Positions 6,157-14,358 of a stretch of 31,902 bases of DNA are shown in pieces. The translations under genes and the position numbers were made by a program. Under the pieces are notes generated by a model that had not been told where the DNA came from, made no database searches, and saw nothing but the letters and a program-made list of their open reading frames with translations. Within the stretch, counting starts at the first letter, position 1. Each line of letters opens with the position of its first letter. Source of the stretch: JAGZHZ01 sp963929865 (GTDB lineage: Bacteria > Bacillota > Clostridia > Lachnospirales > Lachnospiraceae); the NCBI GenBank assembly GCA_963929865.1, contig CAWVKK010000058.1, forward strand, positions 1 to 31,902, read 5' to 3'.

Positions 6157-7629
6157 ATGGAGGAATACAATCTGTATCAGGATATTCAAAGCCGCACAAA
6201 GGGTGAGATTTATCTTGGAGTGGTAGGACCGGTCCGGACCGGAAAATCGACTTTTATCCGCCGCTTTATGGAATTGATGGTTTTGCCGGGACTCAATGGA
6301 CAGGAAAAGAAAGTGGCGGTCGATGAAATGCCGACCAGCGGAGTGGGAAAGACCATCACAACCGCAGAACCAAAATTTATTCCGAAAAACGCGGCTGTGA
6401 TTTCTCTGGGAGAGGACACACAGATGAAAGTGCGTCTTGTAGACTGCGTCGGATATCCGGCGGAAGGCGCGGCAGGGATCTTTGACGAGGGAAAAATGAG
6501 AATGGTCAAGACGCCGTGGATGGAAAAAGAGATTCCCTTCGCAGAGGCGGCAGAGCTTGGAACGAAAAAAGTGATCCAGGATCATGCGACGATCGGGATT
6601 GTCGTGACCGGAGACGGCTCTTTTGGAGAACTTCCAAAGGAAAGTTTTTATGAGGGAACAAAAAAAGCGATAGAAGAATTAAAACAGATTGGAAAGCCGT
6701 TTGTGGTTCTTGTCAATTCTAAAAATCCCTCGGCGGCTGAGGCAGAGAATATGGCGCAGAAAATCCGCTCTGAATTTCTGGTCCCGGCAATGCCTGTCAA
6801 CTGTGAACAGCTGGGGAAAGAAGCCATTCACCGCATGATGGAGATGATTTTAAAAGAATTTCCTCTGGTGCAGCTTCAGTTTTTTTTGCCTAAATGGGTG
6901 GAGATGCTCCCGATATCGCATCCGATCCGCGAGACGCTGATGAAGCATATGAAACAGCTGATGAAATCGATTCATCAGATCCGTGAGGTCGCAGAAAAAG
7001 CGGCGCAGCTGAGAGAAGATTTCATAAGAAAAGTAAAGGTAGAGGCAATCAATCTGGCGGACGGCACGGCAAAAATCGGAATCGAGATGGAAGAAAGCTA
7101 CTACTATGAACAGCTCAGCCAGATGACCGGCGTGGAAATCCGGGGAGAATACCAGCTCATCTCCATGATTCGGGAGCTGTCCGAGAGCAGAAAAGAATAT
7201 GAAAAGGTGAAGCACTCTCTGGAAGCGGTGCGCCAAAACGGATACGGAGTGATTACCCCGGTAAAAGAAGAGATTATGCTGGAAACGCCGAGCGTGATCA
7301 AGCAGGGAAGCAAATACGGGGTGAAGATAAAAGCGGCAAGTCCTTCCATCCACCTGATTAAGGCGGAGATCGAGACGGAAATCGCTCCGATTGTAGGCAG
7401 CGAGCAGCAGGCAAAAGACTTGATCGCCTACATAGAAGAGAATGGAAAAAAAGAGAAGGAAGGAATCTGGAACACGAGCATTTTTGGAAAATCGATTGAG
7501 CAGCTTGTAGAAGACGGCATACGGGCAAAGCTGTCTATGATTGGGGAAGAAAGCCAGACGAAGCTGCAAGAGACCATGAAAAAAATCGTCAACGACTCCA
7601 AAGGCGGACTGATCTGCATTATTATCTGA
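6157..7629 (+). CDS. spoIVA: Stage IV sporulation protein A (spore coat ATPase)
   Basis: This 490-residue protein matches SpoIVA over its whole length (about 492 residues in Bacillus subtilis). It starts MEEYNLYQDIQSRTKGE and has the Walker A motif GPVRTGKS at residues 24-31 with the same Lys30 as the Bacillus protein, a switch region with PTSGVGKTITTAEPKF, and the conserved short hydrophobic C-terminus (GGLICIII). SpoIVA polymerises with ATP hydrolysis on the mother-cell side of the forespore outer membrane and forms the base on which the coat assembles. A GGGAGG site precedes the ATG. It stands alone between the divergent RHH operon and a hairpin at 7645-7690. Its presence is strong evidence that the organism sporulates. 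Confidence 0.97.
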   Translation: MEEYNLYQDIQSRTKGEIYLGVVGPVRTGKSTFIRRFMELMVLPGLNGQEKKVAVDEMPTSGVGKTITTAEPKFIPKNAAVISLGEDTQMKVRLVDCVGYPAEGAAGIFDEGKMRMVKTPWMEKEIPFAEAAELGTKKVIQDHATIGIVVTGDGSFGELPKESFYEGTKKAIEELKQIGKPFVVLVNSKNPSAAEAENMAQKIRSEFLVPAMPVNCEQLGKEAIHRMMEMILKEFPLVQLQFFLPKWVEMLPISHPIRETLMKHMKQLMKSIHQIREVAEKAAQLREDFIRKVKVEAINLADGTAKIGIEMEESYYYEQLSQMTGVEIRGEYQLISMIRELSESRKEYEKVKHSLEAVRQNGYGVITPVKEEIMLETPSVIKQGSKYGVKIKAASPSIHLIKAEIETEIAPIVGSEQQAKDLIAYIEENGKKEKEGIWNTSIFGKSIEQLVEDGIRAKLSMIGEESQTKLQETMKKIVNDSKGGLICIII

Positions 7630-7644
7630 GAGAAGAGCGTATAA

Positions 7645-7690
7645 GCCGCAGGGAGAAAAAACAAGAATCCCGTTTTTTGCCCTGCGCGGC
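7645..7690. terminator. Long inverted repeat after spoIVA, probable terminator
   Basis: GCCGCAGGG (7645-7653) plus AAAAAAC (7656-7662) pair with GTTTTTT (7672-7678) plus CCCTGC and GGC (7680-7690), giving an interrupted stem of about 16 pairs around a 9-base loop. The T run is inside the right arm rather than after it, so its terminator action is uncertain. It starts 15 bases after the spoIVA stop. The next 58 bases up to the promoter at 7749 show no gene. Confidence 0.55.
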
Positions 7691-7748
7691 GGCAAAGGGG
7701 CAGCGGCAAGGAGACACAGGGCGCCTGCAAGGGGCCAGAGACGCCGCA

Positions 7749-7777
7749 TTGACAGAAAAAAAACGATGAACTATAAT
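7749..7777 (+). promoter_or_regulatory. Consensus sigma-A promoter for the secreted lysozyme-like gene
   Basis: A perfect TTGACA (7749-7754), a 17-base A-rich spacer and a perfect TATAAT (7772-7777). The ATG at 7840 lies about 55 bases after the expected transcription start, with a CAGGAGG ribosome binding site in between. As there is no terminator between this gene and cobT, it may also drive the cobalamin genes. Confidence 0.88.
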
Positions 7778-7839
7778 AAAAAGCACAAAGGCAACGGCAG
7801 ATCGGATACAATCTGCAGAACCAGTCAGGAGGACAGAAG

Positions 7840-9045
7840 ATGAAAAGAAAGAGATCCGTATGGCCCATGATGTGCCTGCTCTGCTTTCTCTTTGCCGCTT
7901 CAGCCAGAGCAGACGCGGCATGGGGACAGGAGACGGCAACCACCGCTCCCGGTCGCGCGGCAGACGGGATGCTGAGAAATCGATGGGTCGGAGATTTTTA
8001 TGTGGACGGACAAGGGCGTATTGTGGCGGAACGCTTTTATACGATCGCAGGAGAACGCTATTATTTTGACAGCCAGGGAAGGATGTGCCGCGGAATCCGG
8101 ACAATCGGCGGGAAAACGTACTATTTTTCAAAAGACGGAGCCATGCAGACAGGATGGCTGACCTTTGACGGGGACGATTACTATTTTGACGAGACAGGCG
8201 CCATGAGAAAGGGGCTGACGCAGATCGGCGGGGAAACGTACGCGCTTAGCACGTCGAGCGGAAAACTGCTGAGAGAGACGTGGGTCGGGACGATGCGCTA
8301 TGCAGATGAGGACGGCATTCTGGCAAAAGGGCTGAAAACTGTCGAGGGAAAGCAGTATTATTTTGACAGCGACGGGAGAAAGCTTACGTCTGCCGTCATA
8401 AAGGTAAACGGGATTACATACGACATCAGCGCAAATGGAGTCTGCACGCCAAGAACCTCTTCTTCTGGGGAGACACCCAGCGATGAGATGCTGTTTTTTA
8501 CAAAATTTGAATCTGGCTCCGCCTCCTACGGTCAGACCGGAGGCGACGGGGGAAGAGCATGCGGCAGATATCAGTTTGACGTGGAGTGGTGTCTGTTCGA
8601 ATTTGTGACATACTGTTACCATACCGACCCGGAAACGTTTGCGCCATTTCGCCCCTACCTCAGCGGCAGCAAATGGTCGCTGTACCAGAATGGGTCGTTC
8701 TATGCGGCGTGGAAAAAAATCTATAGGGACAGCCCGGAGGAATTTAAGCGCTGCCAGGATACGTTCGCAAAACAGAAATTCTATGACGCCGCGGAACAGA
8801 TGCTCAGGCGTTATGGAATCGATCTCTCGGGAAGACCGGACGCAGTCAAAGGAGCGGTGTTCAGCTACGCCATTCAGCACGGAGCCTATAACGCTGCCGG
8901 CGCTGTGATCGCAGCGGGCATTACGCAGGAGACGCCGGACAGCGAGCTGATTGAGAGACTGTATCAATACCGCAGCAGCCAGTACCCTGCCTACCGCAGC
9001 AGATATCTCACAGAAAAAAATCTTGCGCTTTCTCTCTTACGATAA
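7840..9045 (+). CDS. Secreted cell-wall-binding lysozyme-like protein
   Basis: This 401-residue protein starts with a signal peptide (KRKR, then hydrophobic residues 8-20, cleavage probably near ARADA-AW at 22-27). Residues 46-200 hold about six or seven choline/cell-wall-binding-type repeats of roughly 20 residues with the pattern GG-x-YYF-x-x-x-G-x-M-x-x-G. A short linker leads to a C-terminal domain (about 213-401) with FESG (222-225), GGDGGRACGRYQFD (234-247) and FSYAIQHGAYNAA (341-353). The Gly-x-YQF and Q-H-G motifs resemble lysozyme-like muramidase domains seen in phage and VgrG-type proteins, with Glu223 a candidate catalytic acid. It probably trims peptidoglycan outside the cell. It has its own consensus promoter and a CAGGAGG site. 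The domain assignment is less certain than the repeats. Confidence 0.8.
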   Translation: MKRKRSVWPMMCLLCFLFAASARADAAWGQETATTAPGRAADGMLRNRWVGDFYVDGQGRIVAERFYTIAGERYYFDSQGRMCRGIRTIGGKTYYFSKDGAMQTGWLTFDGDDYYFDETGAMRKGLTQIGGETYALSTSSGKLLRETWVGTMRYADEDGILAKGLKTVEGKQYYFDSDGRKLTSAVIKVNGITYDISANGVCTPRTSSSGETPSDEMLFFTKFESGSASYGQTGGDGGRACGRYQFDVEWCLFEFVTYCYHTDPETFAPFRPYLSGSKWSLYQNGSFYAAWKKIYRDSPEEFKRCQDTFAKQKFYDAAEQMLRRYGIDLSGRPDAVKGAVFSYAIQHGAYNAAGAVIAAGITQETPDSELIERLYQYRSSQYPAYRSRYLTEKNLALSLLR

Positions 9046-9083
9046 AGCGCATTCGGCAAAAAAGACAAGGGAGGAAAAGAAAA

Positions 9084-10133
9084 ATGACACTGGAGGAAGC
9101 AGTCAGACAAATTGAAAAACCGGATGAAAAAGCGATGGAGCAGTGCAGGAGAAGATGGGACAGCATCGCAAAACCTCTTCACAGCCTTGGAAAACTGGAG
9201 GATTTTTTTGTAAAAATTGCAGGTATGACAAGAACAAGCAAGATCGACCTCAAAAAAAAGGCGTTAGTCGAGATGTGCGCTGACAACGGAGTGGTTGAAG
9301 AAGGGGTGACGCAGACGGGACAGGAGATCACCGCGCTTGTGACCGAAAATTTTTCTAAAATGCAGAGCACCGCAAGCGTGATGTGCAGCAAAGTCGGGGC
9401 AGATATTATCCCGATCGACATCGGAGTCGCAGCCGACACCAGCGCGTGGAACCGAAAGATCGCATACGGAACGCAGAACATGGCGAAAGGACCGGCGATG
9501 ACGAGAGAACAGGCAGTGCGCGCGCTGGAAGTGGGAATCAATCTGGTGGGAGAACTCAAAGAAAAGGGATATCAGCTTCTTGCCACCGGCGAGATGGGAA
9601 TCGGGAACACGACGACAAGCAGCGCCATGACAGCCGTCTTTTTAAATGTTTCGCCAAGGGAAGTAACAGGCAGAGGAGCCGGACTTTCCACGGAAGGACT
9701 GACGAGGAAAATCGAAGTGATCGAGCGCGCGATCGAAAAAAACAGACCGGACAGAGAAGACCCGGTGGATGTGCTGGCAAAAGTCGGAGGGTTTGACATC
9801 GCAGGACTTGCAGGGATGTTTTTAGGCGGAGCAGCTTACAAGATTCCGATTGTACTTGACGGTTTTATCTCAGCTGTGGCGGCTTTGACGGCGAAAAAGA
9901 TCTGCGCGGACACCGTTTCCTATATGATTCCCTCCCATGTCTCCAAAGAGCCGGCAGGAGAGATGGTCTTAAAAGAGCTGGGTCTAAGCGCGCCCCTCCA
10001 CTGCGACATGTGCCTGGGAGAAGGGACAGGCGCGGTAACCCTGTTCCCGATCCTGGACCTCGCCCAGACGATCTACAATACCATGAGTACTTTCCAGGAC
10101 ATTGAAATGGAAGCGTACAAACCGCTGGCGTGA
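9084..10133 (+). CDS. cobT: Nicotinate-nucleotide--dimethylbenzimidazole phosphoribosyltransferase
   Basis: This 349-residue cytoplasmic enzyme transfers phosphoribose from nicotinate mononucleotide to a lower-ligand base, making the alpha-ribazole phosphate used in the last steps of cobalamin synthesis. The conserved GEMGIGNTTTSSA is near residues 170-182, and LGEGTGAV near 311-318 contains Glu313, which corresponds to the catalytic glutamate (Glu317) of the Salmonella enzyme. Length matches the family. The ATG has a GGGAGGA site. It starts 38 bases after the lysozyme-like gene with no terminator or cobalamin riboswitch between them, so transcription may come from the promoter at 7749. cobU follows after 10 bases. 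Confidence 0.95.
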   Translation: MTLEEAVRQIEKPDEKAMEQCRRRWDSIAKPLHSLGKLEDFFVKIAGMTRTSKIDLKKKALVEMCADNGVVEEGVTQTGQEITALVTENFSKMQSTASVMCSKVGADIIPIDIGVAADTSAWNRKIAYGTQNMAKGPAMTREQAVRALEVGINLVGELKEKGYQLLATGEMGIGNTTTSSAMTAVFLNVSPREVTGRGAGLSTEGLTRKIEVIERAIEKNRPDREDPVDVLAKVGGFDIAGLAGMFLGGAAYKIPIVLDGFISAVAALTAKKICADTVSYMIPSHVSKEPAGEMVLKELGLSAPLHCDMCLGEGTGAVTLFPILDLAQTIYNTMSTFQDIEMEAYKPLA

Positions 10134-10143
10134 GGGAAGAACG

Positions 10144-10671
10144 ATGTTTTTGTTAGTGACAGGTGCAAGCGGAAGCGGGAAATCGGCTTTCGCGGAGGAG
10201 CAGACGGTAAAACTTTCAAAGGGAAAGCGCATTTATCTTGCGACGATGAAGTGCTTTGACGAGGAGAGCCGGCAGAGAATTGCGCGGCATCGAAAAATGC
10301 GCGAGAGCAAAAATTTTGAGACGATCGAATGGTATGTCGGGCTGGAAAATCTGGTGATTCCGCATAAAGCGGCGGTGCTGCTGGAATGCATGTCAAATTT
10401 GACGGCAAATGAAATGTACGATCCCTTGGGGGCTGGGGAAGAGACGCCGGAGAGAATTCTGAGAGGAATCCGCAGCTTAACCATGCAGGCAGAACACGTA
10501 TGCGTCGTGACGAACGAAGTTTTCTCCGACGGAGAGGAATATGACGCGCAGACGGCGCGCTATCTTTCTTATCTTGGAAAAATCAACTGTGAGATGGCGA
10601 AGATGGCAGATGAAGTGTATGAGATCGTCTTTGGCATTCCGCTCAGGAGAAAGGGGGGAATCAGAAGATGA
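10144..10671 (+). CDS. cobU: Adenosylcobinamide kinase / guanylyltransferase (CobU), diverged C-terminal motif
   Basis: This 175-residue protein has the CobU P-loop GASGSGKS (residues 7-14) and RIARHRKMRE (about 43-52), whose histidine matches the one that carries GMP in Salmonella CobU (His46). CobU phosphorylates adenosylcobinamide and attaches GMP. The next family motif, normally NEVGxGIVPE, reads NEVFSDGEEYD here, so it is altered. A shorter CobU-like gene at 11518 keeps that motif but has lost the P-loop serine (see findings). I start at the ATG at 10144, where GGGAAGA lies upstream and the protein begins directly with the first beta strand; an in-frame ATG at 10102 would overlap cobT. 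The stop overlaps cobS as ATGA. Confidence 0.87.
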   Translation: MFLLVTGASGSGKSAFAEEQTVKLSKGKRIYLATMKCFDEESRQRIARHRKMRESKNFETIEWYVGLENLVIPHKAAVLLECMSNLTANEMYDPLGAGEETPERILRGIRSLTMQAEHVCVVTNEVFSDGEEYDAQTARYLSYLGKINCEMAKMADEVYEIVFGIPLRRKGGIRR

Positions 10672-11432
10672 AAAAGCTTTTGCAAAGCTGTGTGATCGCA
10701 TTCGCCATGTATTCGAAGATTCCAATGCCGAAAATAGAATGGAATCAGGAAAACATGAAATATGCGTTTTGCTTTCTCCCCCTGGTAGGCACGGTGATCG
10801 GAGCGATTTTCTATCTTTTCGGGGCGTACGGCGGCAGGATTGCCGGAAATGGAACGTTTCATGCCGTCTTGACGATGATGATTCCGGTGGCGGTAAGCGG
10901 AGGCATCCATCTGGACGGATTTTTAGACACATCCGACGCGCTCAGCTCCTACAAATCAAGAGAAGAAAAATTAGAAATCCTCAAAGATTCCCATGCCGGG
11001 GCATTTGCCGTTATTGCGGGAGCGTGCTATTTCTTTCTCCTGTTTGGAGTCTGCGCGGAGCTGACGGAAAGCATGACGGCCGTCTTTGCAGTCGGCTTTA
11101 TGCTTTCAAGAGCGCTGGGAGGACTTTCAGTCGTCACTTTTCGGATGGCAAAAAAGACAGGGCTGGCCGCCACCTTTTCGGAGATGGCGTTTAAGAAACG
11201 GGTCCGGAATGTGATGATCGGGTATGCCGTTTTGTGCAGCGCGGCGATGATCGCCCTTCACCCCGTATTTGGCATGTGCGCCGTCTGCGGCGCGGCGCTG
11301 AGCTTTTTGTATTACCGCCGTATGGCTTATGAAAAATTTGGAGGAATTACCGGGGACCTTGCAGGATTTTATATTCAGATCTCAGAACTGGCGATGGGAA
11401 TGCTTATGGTGTTCGCAAAGTATCTGATCTGA
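10668..11432 (+). CDS. cobS: Adenosylcobinamide-GDP ribazoletransferase (cobalamin synthase)
   Basis: This 254-residue integral membrane protein joins adenosylcobinamide-GDP with alpha-ribazole (phosphate) to make cobalamin. It has several hydrophobic segments, the family motif HLDGFLDTSDAL near residues 84-95, and SRALGGLSVV near 146-155. The length fits CobS (about 250 residues). A GGGG-rich site near the end of cobU serves its ATG, which overlaps the cobU stop by 4 bases. After the stop a small stem (CCGTC with GACGG) lies in an 85-base gap before the second CobU-like gene; it lacks a T tract. Confidence 0.94.
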   Translation: MKKLLQSCVIAFAMYSKIPMPKIEWNQENMKYAFCFLPLVGTVIGAIFYLFGAYGGRIAGNGTFHAVLTMMIPVAVSGGIHLDGFLDTSDALSSYKSREEKLEILKDSHAGAFAVIAGACYFFLLFGVCAELTESMTAVFAVGFMLSRALGGLSVVTFRMAKKTGLAATFSEMAFKKRVRNVMIGYAVLCSAAMIALHPVFGMCAVCGAALSFLYYRRMAYEKFGGITGDLAGFYIQISELAMGMLMVFAKYLI

Positions 11433-11517
11433 CCGTCAAAAGGACGGCGGCATACAAAAGACGGGAGAGAGCGGTCCGGCAGAAACAGAAAAGGGCATAC
11501 ACAGAAAAAGGAGAAGA

Positions 11518-11910
11518 ATGGCGATGATCTTAGTGACGGGAGGAGCCTTTCAGGGAAAGAAGGCGTACGTGACAGACACATTTGGAATTTTGCGGGAGGA
11601 GATGGCTGACGGTCAGACATGCGGATGGGAGCAGATCCGTTCGTGCCGCTGCCTGTTTCATTTTCACCTTCTGGTCAGAAGAATGATGGAAAATGCGGAG
11701 GAGACGGAGGATCTGTGCGAAATTTTAAAAGAGGAAAATCCGGAGCTGATTGTGGTGACAAATGAACTTGGGTGCGGGATCGTGCCGATGGACCCGTTTG
11801 AGCGGCAGTACCGGGAAAGATGCGGGCGCATCTGCTGTGAACTGGCAAAAGAGGCGCAGGAGGTACACCGGGTATTGTGCGGGATCGGGCAGGTGATAAA
11901 ACATGCATGA
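11518..11910 (+). CDS. Short CobU-like protein with degenerate P-loop
   Basis: This 130-residue protein resembles CobU at both ends but is about 45 residues shorter. The N-terminus MILVTGGAFQGKKAYV copies the CobU first strand and P-loop, yet the Ser/Thr after the lysine is Lys. The GMP-histidine segment is absent. The C-terminal half is well kept: VVTNELGCGIVPMDP and RCGRICCELAKEAQEVHRVLCGIGQVIK, the motif missing from the CobU at 10144. It may be a non-catalytic partner, a complementing half, or a decayed copy. Two starts are possible, 11518 or the ATG at 11524; the GGAG site is 4 bases from the first and 10 from the second. The stop overlaps the next gene by 8 bases, so it is still in a coupled operon. 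Confidence 0.75.
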   Translation: MAMILVTGGAFQGKKAYVTDTFGILREEMADGQTCGWEQIRSCRCLFHFHLLVRRMMENAEETEDLCEILKEENPELIVVTNELGCGIVPMDPFERQYRERCGRICCELAKEAQEVHRVLCGIGQVIKHA

Positions 11911-12478
11911 CATTTTTCTGATCCGCCACGGTATGACGGAGGGAAATAAAAAAAAGAGATATATCGGCGTGACGGACGAGGCGCTGTGCCAAAGCGGAAG
12001 GACGGCTTTGGAGGAAAGCAGAGGCAGGAGAGCAGCGCAGGGCATCGCTCATGTGTATGCAAGTCCTCTAAAGAGATGTCTGGAAACCGCAGATATTCTC
12101 TTTCCGCAAGCGGCGAGAACAGTGGCGGAGGGGCTGCGGGAGTGTGACTTTGGGATATTCGAAAACAAAAATTATCAGGAACTCAGCCAAGAACCGCAAT
12201 ACCAAAAATGGATCGAGAGCGGCGGGAGCCTGCCGTTCCCCGGAGGAGAAGACCCAAGGCATTTTAGAGAGAGAAGCGTGCAGACCTTTTTGGAAATCGT
12301 GCGGCAGGCGCAGGAGGAACGGATCGCCTTTGTGGTTCACGGCGGAACGATCATGAGCATCATGGAAGCGCTGATACGGCCTGCGAAAAGTTTTTATGAG
12401 TGGCACACCGAGAATGGATGCGGATACCGCATACGGGAAGAAGGGGGACGATTTTTCCTGCAGGAGAAGATTGTCTGA
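11903..12478 (+). CDS. cobC: Histidine phosphatase, probable alpha-ribazole phosphatase (CobC-like)
   Basis: This 191-residue protein is a member of the histidine phosphatase (phosphoglycerate mutase-like) superfamily. It has the catalytic LIRHGMTEGN at residues 6-15, a CSPL-like segment (YASPLKRCLETA, about 52-63), GLRECDFGIFE near 79-89, and the second histidine in FVVHGGT near 143-149. In a cobalamin cluster this family removes phosphate from alpha-ribazole-5'-phosphate, before or after CobS. Sequence alone cannot exclude another phosphatase role, so the assignment rests on the family plus position directly after the cob genes. It begins inside the end of the CobU-like gene and is the last gene before a promoter for ruvA. 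Confidence 0.8.
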   Translation: MHDIFLIRHGMTEGNKKKRYIGVTDEALCQSGRTALEESRGRRAAQGIAHVYASPLKRCLETADILFPQAARTVAEGLRECDFGIFENKNYQELSQEPQYQKWIESGGSLPFPGGEDPRHFRERSVQTFLEIVRQAQEERIAFVVHGGTIMSIMEALIRPAKSFYEWHTENGCGYRIREEGGRFFLQEKIV

Positions 12479-12507
12479 GGATCTGCGAAAAGAAACCGAA
12501 CATTTGG

Positions 12508-12536
12508 TTGTAAAAAGAGAAACCGTATGATATGAT
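12508..12536 (+). promoter_or_regulatory. Probable sigma-A promoter for ruvAB
   Basis: TTGTAA (12508-12513), a 17-base spacer and TATGAT (12531-12536) lie 50 bases upstream of the ruvA ATG. The -35 matches the consensus at four of six bases and the -10 at five of six. Confidence 0.6.
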
Positions 12537-12585
12537 AACAGATAGATTCCGGCTGGAAATCAGAACATAAATTTGGAGGAACAAC

Positions 12586-13203
12586 ATGATTTCATATGTA
12601 ATAGGACAGGTTTCTTCTGCAGACGAAAGCTTTGCCGTGGTGGAGGTAAACGGGATCGGATACCAGATTTTTATGTCGGCGAAAGATCTGGCAAAGCTTC
12701 CGGATTTTGAAAACAAAGTAAAGATTTTTACGCATCTGTATGTAAAAGAGGATATCCTGCAGCTGTATGGATTTTTAGACGGCGACGATCTGGCGCTGTT
12801 TCAGCTCCTGATCAATGTCAGCGGGGTCGGACCGAAAGCGGCGATGGGAATACTCTGCGCGCTCTCCGCCGACGATGTGCGCTTTGCAATCCTCTCGGAG
12901 GATATCCAGACGCTGACAAAGGCTCCGGGAATCGGAAAGAAAACGGCGCAGAGGATAGTTCTCGATTTAAAGGACAAGCTTTGTCTGGAGGAAGCCTTCG
13001 AAAAGAAACTGTCAAATACGGTACAGCAAAATCAGACAGAATCAAAAAACAAAAATGCGGCAGACGAGGCGGTTTTGGCGCTGGTCTCCCTTGGCTATTC
13101 AAATTCCGAGGCGCTTAAGGCAGTGCGCAGCCTGGAAATCAAAGAAGAGTGGACGGCGGAAGATGTGATCAGAGAAGCGCTTAAGGCGATGGTCTTCTTC
13201 TAG
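12586..13203 (+). CDS. ruvA: Holliday junction branch migration subunit RuvA
   Basis: This 205-residue protein follows the RuvA plan: an OB-fold domain starting MISYVIGQVSSADESFAVVEVNGIGYQI, two helix-hairpin-helix motifs (LINVSGVGPKAAMGIL near 71-86 and LTKAPGIGKKTAQRIV near 107-122), and a C-terminal helical domain that contacts RuvB (about 148-205). RuvA binds four-way DNA junctions and loads RuvB for branch migration. A GGAGGA site lies 5 bases before the ATG. ruvB starts 19 bases downstream, the usual operon order. Confidence 0.97.
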   Translation: MISYVIGQVSSADESFAVVEVNGIGYQIFMSAKDLAKLPDFENKVKIFTHLYVKEDILQLYGFLDGDDLALFQLLINVSGVGPKAAMGILCALSADDVRFAILSEDIQTLTKAPGIGKKTAQRIVLDLKDKLCLEEAFEKKLSNTVQQNQTESKNKNAADEAVLALVSLGYSNSEALKAVRSLEIKEEWTAEDVIREALKAMVFF

Positions 13204-13222
13204 GGCGGGACGGAGAATAAGA

Positions 13223-14230
13223 ATGAAAAAGAGAATGATTACGACAGAGATTTTGGAGGACGATAAGCGGACAGAGGCAAGTTTAAGACCGCAGTCTCTG
13301 GACGAGTATATCGGACAGGAAAAAATCAAAGAAAATTTAAAGATTTATATTCAGGCTGCAAAAGAGAGAAACGACGCTCTGGATCATGTGCTGCTCTACG
13401 GTCCTCCAGGGCTGGGAAAGACGACGCTGGCCGGAATTATCGCAAATGAGATGGGCGTCAGCCTAAAGATCACTTCTGGTCCGGCAATCGAAAAGCCCGG
13501 GGAGATGGCGGCGATTTTAAACAACCTGCAGCAGGGAGACCTGCTGTTTGTAGACGAGATCCACCGGCTGAACAGACAGGTGGAAGAGGTTTTATATCCG
13601 GCGATGGAAGATTTTTCGATTGACATTGTAATCGGAAAAGGAGCGGCTGCACGTTCTATCAGGCTCAATCTCCCGAAATTTACGCTGGTAGGCGCTACGA
13701 CACGCGCCGGAATGCTGAGCGCCCCCCTGCGGGACCGGTTTGGCGTTATCCAGCATCTGGAATTCTATAATGTGGATGAACTGGTGACGATCATCGAGCG
13801 GTCGGCAGAAGTTTTGGGAGCGGAGATTGACCGGGAAGGAGCGTACGAGCTGGCGAAAAGATCAAGAGGGACGCCGCGGCTGGCAAACCGTCTGCTAAAG
13901 AGAGTACGCGATTTTGCACAGATCAAATACAGCGGAAAAATTACGAAAGAGGCGGCAGTCTATGCGCTTGATCTTTTGGAGGTAGATCAATATGGTCTTG
14001 ATCTGACGGACCGGCAGATTCTCTCCACGATCATTGAAAAGTTCGCAGGAAGACCCGTCGGACTTGACACCCTTGCGGCTGCGGTAGGAGAGGACGCAGG
14101 CACTATCGAGGAGGTATATGAGCCGTATCTGATCAAGAACGGCTTTTTAAACCGGACTCCGAGAGGAAGGATGGCGACGGAGCTTGCCTACCGCCATCTG
14201 GGACTGGAATCTATGATGAAACTTTCTTAA
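13223..14230 (+). CDS. ruvB: Holliday junction branch migration ATPase RuvB
   Basis: This 335-residue AAA+ motor has Walker A GPPGLGKTT at residues 60-68, Walker B LLFVDEIHR near 108-116, the sensor/arginine-finger segment GATTRAGMLSAPLRDRFG near 157-174, and a C-terminal winged-helix domain ending in RTPRGRMAT. Hexameric RuvB rings pull DNA through the RuvA-bound junction. The length and motif order are normal. It is in an operon with ruvA; the 128-base gap after it holds the zapA promoter. Confidence 0.98.
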   Translation: MKKRMITTEILEDDKRTEASLRPQSLDEYIGQEKIKENLKIYIQAAKERNDALDHVLLYGPPGLGKTTLAGIIANEMGVSLKITSGPAIEKPGEMAAILNNLQQGDLLFVDEIHRLNRQVEEVLYPAMEDFSIDIVIGKGAAARSIRLNLPKFTLVGATTRAGMLSAPLRDRFGVIQHLEFYNVDELVTIIERSAEVLGAEIDREGAYELAKRSRGTPRLANRLLKRVRDFAQIKYSGKITKEAAVYALDLLEVDQYGLDLTDRQILSTIIEKFAGRPVGLDTLAAAVGEDAGTIEEVYEPYLIKNGFLNRTPRGRMATELAYRHLGLESMMKLS

Positions 14231-14283
14231 CCGTGGCGAAGACCGGCACAGACGGCACCGCAAAAAGGGAGTGAAAAATAAGG

Positions 14284-14311
14284 TTGTAATTCCCGTAATT
14301 TTGTTTATAAT
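14284..14311 (+). promoter_or_regulatory. Sigma-A promoter for zapA
   Basis: TTGTAA (14284-14289), a 16-base spacer and a perfect TATAAT (14306-14311), followed about 40 bases later by AAGGGGAAAGGA and the zapA ATG. Confidence 0.7.
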
Positions 14312-14358
14312 AGAATCAAGGTAGAAAAGTGCAATAAGGGGAAAGGAACGGGCTGAGC

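Noticed and set aside
5719..6585. A long minus-strand open frame upstream of the RHH-like protein
   Set aside because: The extra 228 residues cross a consensus promoter and the spoIVA start region, have no ribosome binding site and look like random translation; only the last 60 residues are protein-like.
6850..7749. Large open frame antisense to spoIVA
   Set aside because: It is a shadow of the spoIVA reading frame with a Phe/Leu/His/Arg-rich composition and no ribosome binding site.
9046..9083. Cobalamin riboswitch before cobT
   Set aside because: The gap is 38 bases, far too short, and no B12-box-like sequence is present.
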